A DNA stretch of 5,407 nt from Nitrospirota bacterium (GTDB lineage: Bacteria; Nitrospirota; Thermodesulfovibrionia; Thermodesulfovibrionales; UBA6898): assembly GCA_021787505.1 (NCBI GenBank), contig JAJYLU010000169.1, positions 1-5,407 on the forward strand, in the 5' to 3' direction. A program made the position numbers and the translations under genes. Positions 1 to 5,174 of this stretch are shown here, one piece after another. The stretch's first letter is position 1. Every line of letters begins with the position of its first letter. The notes beneath the pieces are model-generated. The model was given only the letters and a program-made list of their open reading frames with translations, did not search any database and was not told the origin of the DNA.

Positions 1-51
1 AGCCTCTTTTTGCCTTGGGTTGAGGCGCTCTACTTCCCTGTATATATCCAT
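1..51 (-). CDS. 5' end of a gene leaving the window, possibly a UvrD/PcrA-like helicase
   Basis: Reading leftward from an ATG at 51-49, 17 codons stay open to the edge of the window and encode MDIYREVERLNPRQKEA. An in-frame TAA lies two codons upstream (55-57), so this ATG is the only available start. The stretch RLNPRQKEA resembles the N-terminal Q-motif (LNxxQxxAV) of superfamily 1 UvrD/PcrA/Rep DNA helicases, which comes just before the Walker A motif in that family. That assignment is inference from nine residues, because the Walker A and all later motifs lie outside the window. No clear Shine-Dalgarno sequence precedes the ATG, which weakens the case. The gene would be codirectional with the HU gene, whose stop lies 123 nt upstream. 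Confidence 0.5.
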   Translation of the reverse strand, partial: MDIYREVERLNPRQKEA

Positions 52-152
52 CGTTTAAATAGGACCGGCGGGAGCATTCGAACAGAAACCTGCGGCCTTG
101 AACTCAGTCTGCGCTTCATAGCCGAAAATTGTCGCTGAATTCACCCCTGTCA

Positions 153-176
153 GACTTTTCGGTGCAATGAAAAGTC
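153..176 (-). terminator. Stem-loop over the HU stop codon, weak terminator candidate
   Basis: There is a perfect 8-bp inverted repeat, GACTTTTC (153-160) and GAAAAGTC (169-176), with an 8-nt loop. Its right arm overlaps the HU stop codon (175-177). On the HU coding strand the stem is not followed by a clear run of T, so it is not a standard intrinsic terminator. It could be a 3'-end stabilising or processing structure. The inverted repeat is directly visible; the role is inferred. Confidence 0.3.
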
Positions 177-441
177 AAAGCTTTTTGAGGACGTTTGCCG
201 GCGAGAAAGATGCTGATTTCGAGGCTGGCACATCGACTGCTTCGCCGGTGCGCGGGTTCCGGGCCTTTCTTGCGGCCCTTTCTTTGACTTTAAAAGTGCC
301 GAAACCCTGCAGTGTAATGCTTTCTCCGGTCTTCAGCGCTTCTGTTATGCTTTCGACAAATGCATTCGCGGCTTTTTCAGCGTCTGTCCTGGTGATACCT
401 GCTTTTTCGGTTATCTTATCGATGAGGTCCGCTTTTGTCAT
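175..441 (-). CDS. HU-family DNA-binding protein
   Basis: This encodes 88 residues, close to the usual 90 of the HU/IHF family. HU is a small basic dimer that bends and wraps DNA without strong sequence specificity and helps organise the nucleoid. The sequence starts MTKADLIDKI, the typical first helix. It has the conserved GFGTF turn at 46-50 and the β-arm RNPRTG at 61-66; Pro63 is the residue that intercalates between base pairs in this family. The C-terminal SFSPANVLKKL helix is also typical. A strong ribosome binding site (AAGGAGA, complement of 451-457) lies 9 nt before the ATG. It stands as its own unit, with a 16-bp palindrome upstream at 489-504. Whether it acts as HU or as an IHF-like subunit cannot be told from the sequence, so no gene symbol is given. 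A second, broken HU-like gene lies at 3744-3829. Confidence 0.95.
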   Translation of the reverse strand: MTKADLIDKITEKAGITRTDAEKAANAFVESITEALKTGESITLQGFGTFKVKERAARKARNPRTGEAVDVPASKSASFSPANVLKKL

Positions 442-488
442 GCTGTATTTTCTCCTTCTTTTTTATATCCTCGTTCAATTTGGAGGAA

Positions 489-507
489 AATTAACAGGTT
501 AATTGTA
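489..507 (-). promoter_or_regulatory. 16-bp palindrome with overlapping -10-like box upstream of the HU gene
   Basis: AATTAAC (489-495) and GTTAATT (498-504) form a perfect palindrome around a 2-bp centre. On the minus strand a -10-like TACAAT (complement of 502-507) overlaps its upstream end. No good -35 box is found at the usual spacing. The layout, a dyad at a putative promoter about 50-60 nt before the HU ATG, would suit an operator for a dimeric regulator. The symmetry is seen directly; the promoter and operator roles are inferred. As RNA, the palindrome would form only a weak AT-rich stem. Confidence 0.35.
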
Positions 508-585
508 TCTGAAAAAGCAGGGAATACTCCACCTAAAAATAACAGCATCGTTGATGATAATCTACAAGCTTGCGATATCATTTGA

Positions 586-631
586 GCAGGAGGCCCCGCG
601 TAATTCTCCGGAAAGACGCCGGGGTTCCTGC
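586..631 (-). other. 46-nt imperfect hairpin downstream of the zinc-ribbon gene
   Basis: A long stem can be drawn in four helical steps. GCAGGA (586-591) pairs with TCCTGC (626-631). CCCCG (594-598) pairs with CGGGG (620-624). CGT (599-601) pairs with ACG (616-618). TTC (604-606) pairs with GAA (611-613) and closes a four-base TCCG loop. The only interruptions are small bulges and one short internal mismatch. It lies about 40 nt past the stop of the minus-strand gene at 671-964, where a 3'-end structure or rho-independent-like terminator would be expected. Neither side has a proper T tract, so the role as a terminator is uncertain. A dispersed palindromic repeat of REP type is an alternative. 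Confidence 0.45.
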
Positions 632-662
632 CTTGAAAAAGGGTTATATGGGGAAATGAGAT

Positions 663-684
663 GCCGGTGATTATCTCAACCGGC
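663..684 (-). terminator. Small stem-loop across the stop codon of the zinc-ribbon gene
   Basis: GCCGGT (663-668) and ACCGGC (679-684) are perfect 6-bp arms around a 10-nt loop that contains the stop codon (671-673). On the coding strand the stem is followed by ATCTCATTTCCCC, which is only slightly T-rich. It may contribute to transcription termination together with the larger hairpin at 586-631, but this is inferred. Confidence 0.25.
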
Positions 685-964
685 TGCCACACTTCTTGCA
701 CACGCGCCTGTTCAGATCATGACCCAGGTATCTATTACATGAAGGGCATCTCCAGTTAAACCTGCTGAAACCGATAAACGCGGCGATAACTATGATCTGC
801 GTTTCGTAGATACTATTTTTTGAGAACTCTCCCAGTACAGTCGGGCGCTTATGAAGCATCGCAAGAAATAACACCAGGAACAGCGCCACCCCTATGGCGA
901 GGAGCTGACGGCCCCGGCGCACCTCGAAATCCTGCATAATCTGTCTGTCGTCTTTTTTGAACAT
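671..964 (-). CDS. Small membrane protein with C-terminal zinc ribbon, function unknown
   Basis: This is a 97-residue protein that I cannot assign to a named family. Visible parts, in order: a charged N-terminus (1-20), a strongly hydrophobic segment at about 21-37 (LLAIGVALFLVLFLAML), a short polar link, a second hydrophobic segment at about 56-68, and a C-terminal zinc ribbon. The ribbon has cysteine pairs C73-P-S-C76 and C89-K-K-C92, twelve residues apart. This suggests two membrane passes with both ends, including the metal-binding tail, on the same side, probably the cytoplasm given the many Arg and Lys residues. The ATG at 964 has a modest ribosome binding site (AGGAT, about 8 nt upstream). 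The gene follows hrpB on the same strand after an 81-nt gap with its own promoter candidate, so it may be transcribed separately. The composition and two cysteine knuckles make it a credible real gene. Confidence 0.8.
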   Translation of the reverse strand: MFKKDDRQIMQDFEVRRGRQLLAIGVALFLVLFLAMLHKRPTVLGEFSKNSIYETQIIVIAAFIGFSRFNWRCPSCNRYLGHDLNRRVCKKCGSRLR

Positions 965-998
965 CGATACTATCCTGAACGCGAAAAATATTCACTAT

Positions 999-1027
999 AT
1001 TATACCGCTGTTCATTTTCAAAATCAG
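999..1027 (-). promoter_or_regulatory. Promoter candidate for the zinc-ribbon membrane protein gene
   Basis: On the minus strand a perfect -10 box, TATAAT (complement of 999-1004), lies 34 nt upstream of the ATG at 964. Seventeen bases further upstream is CTGATT (complement of 1022-1027), which matches three of six bases of the -35 consensus. The -10 box is convincing and the -35 box is weak. It lies within the 81-nt gap after hrpB. Confidence 0.4.
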
Positions 1028-1045
1028 CTGCAATGAATCCGCTGA

Positions 1046-3574
1046 CTACTGCGAGTCTCTTTTCTTCCTGGTCCCCCTTGCCGGGGCTGCGCTCCAGGGA
1101 TCATCAGGCCACGGATGTTTCGGATAGCGGCCCCTGAGTTCCTTTTTTACCTGCTGGTAGCCCCTGTCCCAGAACCCCTTCAGGTCCTGCGTGACCTGGA
1201 CCGGTCTTCCGGCCGGGGAAAGGAGATGGAGAAGGACCTTCACCCTGCCTCCGGCAATGACAGGCGTCTCGGCCATGCCGAACATCTCCTGCAGCTTCAC
1301 GGCAAGGACCGGCGTCTCTCCGGCAGCGTAGTCGAGCGCAGCCTGCCTCCCGCTTGGGACGGCAATCAGCGCCGGGGCCCGTTCCTCAAGGAGCCGGCGC
1401 TGTTCCCACGAGAGCAGGGCCCGCAACGCCCGCATGAGGTCGAGCCTGGCCAGGTCCCGGGCTGTGCGCACGTCGCCGAGAAAAGGCGCGAGCCATTTCC
1501 CGGTGGTTAAGGCGAGGGCCTCGTCCGAGAGATCGGGCCATGCCTCCTCCGGAAAGGCCCGCCTCATCAGAAGGACCCGGCCCTGGAACTGCCGTTCATC
1601 CCTGCGAAAGACAAGCAGATGGAAAGATGATCTAAGGGCCTGGCAGAGCACGGGTATCGTTTCTTCGCCGGAAGGCGCAAAGGACCTTTCAGAAAGTGTT
1701 ACGGCCCCGATTCGTTCTTTTACTACAGCAACTATCCTCTCCTGTTTTTCATCCCATTCGATGCTTTTCACCGTTTCAATGCGGCCCTCATACTCCTGAC
1801 GGACCAACTCCTCGCTCACCTCTGCCCCGATATGCACGACCCCTTCGCCCTTCTCGCCTGCATCCATATTGGCCGCTACAATGAAGCGGCTCCTTCCAAG
1901 ACCGGACTTTGCCGGGAGTTTCACCCCCCTCCCCTGAGAGAGAACGAACCTGCCGTCTGCTTCATCGCGGCTGCGACCCAACCTTTCCGGAAATGCCCTC
2001 AGAAGAAGACGGCCGATGGCCTCATTGTCCGAAAGTCTTGCCTTCAATTCCTTCCCTGCGGGCATAAGGCGGAGAAGCTGCTTCGCGGTCCTGTCCGCGG
2101 CACGGAGCGCCCAGGGATCGGCATAGTCCGGAACTTTTCCGCCCTTTCTCCATTCCCGGAGCATGTCGAGTCTCACCACGATGTCCGCCTCTACCCTTTT
2201 ATGGGACCCGGTGGAAGTCTTTCTAAGTATGTCGCGCCCGGAGAGGAGCGCTGCGAGATCAGCCCCGATGGCCGCAATTCCGAGGTCGCGCGCCAGCATG
2301 AGACAACTGAGTCGCGGGTGGAGCGGTAGAAGCGACATGGACCGTCCTGCTTCTGTGACGGCGCCTGCGGCGTCAAGGGCGCCGAGATTGAAAAGCAGGT
2401 TTCGCGCCGCTTCCCAGGCGGCCGGGTGAGGGGCGTCCATCCACGAAAGCTCAAGCGGGTCCTTCACTCCCCAGACCGCAAGGTCGAGGACCAAAGATGC
2501 GAGATCGGAAACAAGGACCTCCGGAGGATCAAACGCAACCATCGACTCGAACGCGGACCGGCTGTAGAGACGGTAGCAGACGCCGGGTCCGAGCCTTCCG
2601 GCCCTTCCCTTGCGCTGCTCCGCGGAGGCGCGCGAGATCGTAACGGTCACAAGCCGGTTCATTGCCCGCGAGGGGTCGTGTCTGAGCGACCTGGCCAATC
2701 CGCTGTCGATCACGACTCCCGTACCCTCGATCGTCAGACTCGTCTCCGCTATATTGGTTGCGAGCACAATCTTCCGTCTGTCAGAGGGAAGGATCGCCCG
2801 CTCCTGTTCCTCAAAGGGGAGATCGCCAAAAAGGGGATGCAGGGACAAGTCGTCTTTTCCTTCGGCAAGAGGGCGCAGGGCCTCGGCGCATGCCCTGATC
2901 TCTCCCGAGCCGGGAAGGAATACGAGGATATCGCTTTCCGTCTCTCTTAAGGCGGTGCGGACCGCGCGTACGATACGGGCCGGCAAAGGGCCTTCCGGTC
3001 TTTCTTCAATGTACCTCTCCTCAACGTGGTATTGTCTTCCCACGGAAGAGATGACCGGAGCGTTGCTTAGGAGGGAAGCCACCGACGCGGGGTCGAGAGT
3101 TGCGGACATGACAAGTAGATAAAGATCATCCCTCAGATTCTTCCGGATGTCCAGGCAGAGGGCCAGTGCAAGGTCCGAATGGATGCTCCGCGTGTGGAAC
3201 TCATCGAAGATCACGATTGAGACGCCTTCGAGGCCGGGGTCTCTCTGGATGCGGCGGGTGAGGATGCCCTCGGTCACAACCTCGATGCGGGTCCTGGAGG
3301 ACAGACGGCTGTCGAAGCGTATGGAATACCCCACCGTATCTCCGACATCTTCGCCGAGAAGCCGGGCCATCCACCGCGCAGCGGAGACAGCCGCGATCCT
3401 GCGCGGCTCGAGCATCAGAATCCTTCCTTTTTCAGGCGCGATAGTGTCGAGGAGCGCCAATGGAACGCGCGTGGTCTTTCCCGCACCCGGCGGGGCATAA
3501 AGCACGGCGCTGCGATGCGCCCTCAGGGCCTTTTTGAGCCCTGGGACAACCTCGTCAACCGGATAATCCGTCAA
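1046..3574 (-). CDS. hrpB: ATP-dependent helicase HrpB
   Basis: This is an 842-residue superfamily 2 helicase of the DEAH/RHA group, full length for HrpB (usually about 800-850). Such proteins couple ATP hydrolysis to unwinding or remodelling of RNA or RNA-protein complexes; the physiological substrate of bacterial HrpB is not well defined. Motif I is APPGAGKTTR (27-36, Lys33 and Thr34 at the nucleotide site). Motif II is DEFH (124-127), motif III is SAT (157-159), motif V lies around LATNIAETSLT (271-281), and motif VI is QRKGRAGR (320-327). The helicase-associated region follows. The C-terminal HrpB-specific domain ends in the RGRYPKHPWPDDP signature, which separates HrpB from HrpA. The start is TTG at 3574, preceded by AAGGG four bases upstream. 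An in-frame TGA 12 codons upstream, with no ATG or GTG between, supports this start, and the N-terminus then matches the family. The gene is divergent from greB. Confidence 0.95.
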   Translation of the reverse strand: MTDYPVDEVVPGLKKALRAHRSAVLYAPPGAGKTTRVPLALLDTIAPEKGRILMLEPRRIAAVSAARWMARLLGEDVGDTVGYSIRFDSRLSSRTRIEVVTEGILTRRIQRDPGLEGVSIVIFDEFHTRSIHSDLALALCLDIRKNLRDDLYLLVMSATLDPASVASLLSNAPVISSVGRQYHVEERYIEERPEGPLPARIVRAVRTALRETESDILVFLPGSGEIRACAEALRPLAEGKDDLSLHPLFGDLPFEEQERAILPSDRRKIVLATNIAETSLTIEGTGVVIDSGLARSLRHDPSRAMNRLVTVTISRASAEQRKGRAGRLGPGVCYRLYSRSAFESMVAFDPPEVLVSDLASLVLDLAVWGVKDPLELSWMDAPHPAAWEAARNLLFNLGALDAAGAVTEAGRSMSLLPLHPRLSCLMLARDLGIAAIGADLAALLSGRDILRKTSTGSHKRVEADIVVRLDMLREWRKGGKVPDYADPWALRAADRTAKQLLRLMPAGKELKARLSDNEAIGRLLLRAFPERLGRSRDEADGRFVLSQGRGVKLPAKSGLGRSRFIVAANMDAGEKGEGVVHIGAEVSEELVRQEYEGRIETVKSIEWDEKQERIVAVVKERIGAVTLSERSFAPSGEETIPVLCQALRSSFHLLVFRRDERQFQGRVLLMRRAFPEEAWPDLSDEALALTTGKWLAPFLGDVRTARDLARLDLMRALRALLSWEQRRLLEERAPALIAVPSGRQAALDYAAGETPVLAVKLQEMFGMAETPVIAGGRVKVLLHLLSPAGRPVQVTQDLKGFWDRGYQQVKKELRGRYPKHPWPDDPWSAAPARGTRKKRDSQ

Positions 3575-3730
3575 GATACCCTTGCTGCGCCTTTCTCTGC
3601 CGATTCGTCATGGTAAATACAATGCTTTCCCCCGATCTATGCGGGCAGGTCAGCTCTCTTCTCATTCCGGAGCCTGCGAGGGCGCTTCTCCTTCCCCAAA
3701 AGGCCCCTGATACTATTATCCATCATTTTG

Positions 3731-3737
3731 AAAGGAG
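3731..3737 (+). promoter_or_regulatory. Ribosome binding site of the broken HU-like gene
   Basis: AAAGGAG lies 6 nt before the ATG at 3744. This near-ideal site shows that the short reading frame after it was once a translated gene, although the frame now breaks after six codons. Confidence 0.55.
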
Positions 3738-3743
3738 AGCGCC

Positions 3744-3829
3744 ATGACAAAGACAGATTTATCGGGAAGGTCTCAAAGAATGCCGGCATTTCTAAGCCCG
3801 CGGCCGGAGCGGCCGTGGATGGCCTCGTT
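3744..3829 (+). pseudogene. Remnant of a second HU-family gene, frameshifted and truncated
   Basis: From the ATG at 3744 the frame reads MTKTDL. Shifting by one base at about 3759-3761 (a single missing base) continues as IGKVSKNAGISK followed by PAAGAAVDGLV. Joined, this matches the first third of HU proteins, including the intact HU at 175-441 (MTKADLIDKITEKAGIT...). The rest of the HU fold, with the GFGTF turn and the RNP β-arm, is absent. After about 3829 the frame stays open to a TAG at 3899-3901 but no longer resembles HU, so a deletion or further decay probably followed. A good ribosome binding site remains at 3731-3737. It differs enough from the intact copy to be a separate paralogue rather than a recent duplicate. 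The similarity covers only about 28 residues but matches along its whole length. Confidence 0.7.
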
Positions 3830-3857
3830 GTGCGCTGTGCAATCTGGCATCTTCAGC

Positions 3858-3891
3858 TTGAGACAAGGCGAAGCGCCGATTCCGGTATAAT
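3858..3891 (+). promoter_or_regulatory. Promoter candidate for greB
   Basis: A perfect -10 box, TATAAT, at 3886-3891 lies 25 nt before the greB ATG, giving a short leader. The best -35 match, TTGAGA at 3858-3863 (five of six bases), is 22 bp away, longer than the usual 16-18. At 17 bp the sequence is only ACAAGG. The promoter may therefore be weak, or may rely on the -10 box or an activator. It lies inside what remains of the broken HU-like reading frame. Confidence 0.4.
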
Positions 3892-3916
3892 AACTGTATA
3901 GGTCACAAAAAGAGTC

Positions 3917-4420
3917 ATGCAGCCATCCCGCAATAAAGCTAAAGCCTCCCGTTATATTACGCCTGAGGGCCGAACGCATTTAAGCGAGGAACTCTCATAT
4001 CTCTGGAAGGTGAAGCGCCCCCAGGTCACACAGGCGGTTGACGAAGCCGCTGCTATGGGGGACCGGTCGGAGAACGCGGAATATATCTACGGCAAGAAGC
4101 AGTTAAGACAGATCGATTCCCGTATGCGCTTTCTCACAAAGAGGCTGGACGAATTGATTGTTGTGGACAGGCCGCCTGATGATACGTCGAGGGTATTTTT
4201 CGGCGCCTGGGTCGGGCTTGAGGACTCCGAAGGTAATCTGTTTCGGTACCGCATCGTCGGGCCGGACGAATCCGACCACAAAAAGGGTTTTATCAGCATC
4301 GATTCTCCAATGGCAAGGGCGCTGCTGCGCAAGACCGAGGGTGAAGAGGTCGTGGTAAACAGGCCCCAGGGCACTGAAGCCTTTGTGGTGACATCAGTCG
4401 GCTACGAAGTGAAAAAGTAA
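3917..4420 (+). CDS. greB: Transcription elongation factor GreB
   Basis: GreB enters the secondary channel of backtracked RNA polymerase and stimulates cleavage of the extruded RNA 3' end, restarting stalled elongation. The 167-residue product has the N-terminal coiled-coil region (about 13-85) and the C-terminal FKBP-like domain (about 90-165). The coiled-coil tip carries GDRSENAEY at 48-56, with Asp49 and Glu52 matching the acidic pair (Asp41 and Glu44 of E. coli GreB) that coordinates the catalytic magnesium. YLWKVKRP (28-35) and RMRFLTKRL mark it as GreB rather than GreA. FFGAWV and ISIDSPMARALL in the C-terminal domain are also typical. The N-terminus is about eight residues longer than in E. 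coli. The ATG at 3917 is the only suitable start, since a stop lies at 3899-3901 in the same frame. Its ribosome binding site is poor (GAG only 2 nt before), so translation may be modest. Confidence 0.95.
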   Translation: MQPSRNKAKASRYITPEGRTHLSEELSYLWKVKRPQVTQAVDEAAAMGDRSENAEYIYGKKQLRQIDSRMRFLTKRLDELIVVDRPPDDTSRVFFGAWVGLEDSEGNLFRYRIVGPDESDHKKGFISIDSPMARALLRKTEGEEVVVNRPQGTEAFVVTSVGYEVKK

Positions 4421-4425
4421 TCAAT

Positions 4426-4442
4426 GCAACCCTCAAGGTTGC
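4426..4442 (+). terminator. Short stem-loop after greB, weak terminator candidate
   Basis: GCAACC (4426-4431) and GGTTGC (4437-4442) form a perfect 6-bp stem with a 5-nt loop, starting five bases after the greB stop. The bases after it (CCTCCCGAGC) contain no T run. It may slow or process the transcript, but it is not a typical intrinsic terminator. Confidence 0.3.
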
Positions 4443-4444
4443 CC

Positions 4445-4637
4445 TCCCGAGCTTATGATCTCTTTCCCCCGACTCACGAGAAGGCAGAAGATCGAAGTCC
4501 TTGAGCTTAAGTGAGCGAGTAAGCCGAAGGCAAGGGGAGGAGTGGCGGCGTGGCTTAAGGCCAAAGAAGAGCGACTCACCCATGCAATCAAGAAAGGTCT
4601 TTTAAAGGAGGTCAGCTGTGAAGACAAGAAAAAATAA
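4445..4637 (+). pseudogene. C-terminal remnant of a RelE/HigB-like toxin gene
   Basis: The part upstream of the antitoxin no longer encodes a full protein but still reads like the end of a RelE/HigB-like toxin when frames are joined. In one frame, 4460-4501 gives LFPPTHEKAEDRSP, comparable to the family's (F/L)xGFAKNEKADISP. A one-frame shift gives ELK at 4503-4511, followed by an in-frame TGA (4512-4514). The same frame is then open to 4637 and ends EERLTHAIKKGLLKEV plus SCEDKKK, comparable to the usual C-terminal A-I-x-x-G-x-L-x-E-V ending. This tail overlaps the antitoxin start by 20 nt, the toxin-first arrangement expected of higBA-type operons. About the first two thirds of a ~110-residue toxin are missing. 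The family comparison is from memory of its consensus, so the exact family is uncertain. The C-terminal match is the stronger part. Confidence 0.55.
4604..4611 (+). promoter_or_regulatory. Strong ribosome binding site that sets the GTG start of the antitoxin
   Basis: AAAGGAGG lies 6 nt before the GTG at 4618. It decides in favour of this GTG over the next in-frame candidate, the ATG for residue 15. It lies within the toxin remnant reading frame. Confidence 0.75.
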
Positions 4638-4956
4638 ATCCAGCCGCCTGACGCAGGCGATGCTTGAGACGGCCAGGGACATGAAGGATGCCGGTATTTT
4701 GGAAGAGGCGGCTTATGAAAAAATTACCATGCGTCATCTCGGCGTAAAAGAAAAGGCCGGGGTTGCACCGATAACAGCAAAAGAAATCCGCAAAATGCGC
4801 GAACAGGCGCACATGAGCCAAGCTGTTTTTGCCCGCTGTCTCAACGTAACGGTCGGTTACGTGTCGCAATTGGAGCGCGGCGCAAAGCGGCCGACAGGCC
4901 CGGCGCTTGCTCTTCTGAACGTAATTCACCGCAAAGGGATTGAGGCTATTCTGTAG
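4618..4956 (+). CDS. Xre-family antitoxin of HigA type, apparently orphaned
   Basis: The 112-residue protein has a helix-turn-helix in its C-terminal half, the layout of HigA-type antitoxins paired with RelE/HigB-like toxins. Residues 1-50 form a variable, charged region that in this family usually includes the toxin-binding part. PITAKEIRKMREQAHMSQ (51-68) opens the DNA-binding domain, with helix 2 around SQAVFARCLNV (67-77) and the recognition helix around TVGYVSQLERG (78-88). KRPTGPALALLNVI is the typical last helix. Such antitoxins bind as dimers to the operon promoter and repress it. Here the toxin upstream survives only as remains (4445-4637), so the protein may persist as a plain repressor, or as an anti-toxin able to neutralise related toxins. 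The GTG start has a strong ribosome binding site (4604-4611). No gene symbol is given because the HigA assignment is by type only. Confidence 0.88.
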   Translation: MKTRKNKSSRLTQAMLETARDMKDAGILEEAAYEKITMRHLGVKEKAGVAPITAKEIRKMREQAHMSQAVFARCLNVTVGYVSQLERGAKRPTGPALALLNVIHRKGIEAIL

Positions 4957-4963
4957 GCTCTGC

Positions 4964-4988
4964 ACATTAGACAAAATGTATTGCTTTT
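4964..4988 (+). terminator. Weak AT-rich terminator candidate after the antitoxin
   Basis: ACATT (4964-4968) and AATGT (4975-4979) form a 5-bp stem with a 6-nt loop, eight bases after the stop codon, followed by ATTGCTTTT with four T at 4985-4988. The stem is weak, so this is a tentative call. Confidence 0.22.
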
Positions 4989-5029
4989 AATAAAAAAACG
5001 CTCCAAAGCCTCCCCGCCTATTCCTCATC

Positions 5030-5035
5030 TATAAT
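5030..5035 (+). promoter_or_regulatory. -10 box candidate upstream of the right-edge gene
   Basis: A perfect TATAAT stands at 5030-5035, but the bases at -35 (AGCCTC at 5007-5012 for a 17-bp spacer) do not match. Used as a promoter, it would give a leader of about 130 nt before the ATG at 5175. A nearer TATAAA at 5125-5130 also lacks a good -35 partner. The 218-nt gap 4957-5174 shows nothing else clear. Confidence 0.25.
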
Positions 5036-5174
5036 TAACCATTGCTGGTCCGCAGGGGTGGATCGCAGAGGGTCACCCATTAAGCCTTTTCTATAACAAG
5101 AGCGTCAATAGCTTACGAAAACATTATAAAATGGTGTACATTACTTCTAAGTGGGATGAGGAGGGCTTAACTAT

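Larger units (their letters stand above)
3575..3916. other. 342-nt divergent intergenic region between hrpB and greB
   Basis: This stretch holds no intact gene. It contains the upstream region of hrpB on the minus strand (no clear -35/-10 pair seen), the broken HU-like gene at 3744-3829 with its ribosome binding site, and the greB promoter candidate ending at 3891. The segment 3600-3730 shows nothing else that I can support. Confidence 0.6.

Noticed and set aside
74..110. TTCGAA sequence suggesting a tRNA T-loop on the minus strand
   Set aside because: The bases on either side of TTCGAAT do not pair as a T-stem, and no matching acceptor stem or anticodon arm can be drawn.
438..701. An 87-codon minus-strand open frame whose stop overlaps the HU start
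   Set aside because: It begins inside the zinc-ribbon gene, has no ribosome binding site, spans the strong hairpin and the palindrome, and its product has no recognisable features. The stop/start overlap looks like chance.
1115..2329. Plus-strand open frames of 120-165 codons opposite the 3' half of hrpB
   Set aside because: They overlap the conserved hrpB C-terminal region on the opposite strand and show no ribosome binding sites or domain features of their own.
2426..3122. Long plus-strand open frames of about 170 codons (2426-2950 and 2610-3122)
   Set aside because: They are antisense shadows of hrpB, whose helicase motifs are intact throughout this stretch. Their products are Arg/Ser-rich and unlike known proteins.
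3830..3901. Continuation of the broken HU frame to the TAG at 3899-3901
   Set aside because: The frame is open, but the residues show no HU features (no GFGTF turn, no RNP arm), so I did not extend the pseudogene over it.
5056..5078. GGGTG and CACCC inverted repeat in the gap before the right-edge gene
   Set aside because: Only five base pairs around a 13-nt loop with no T run; this is easily expected by chance.
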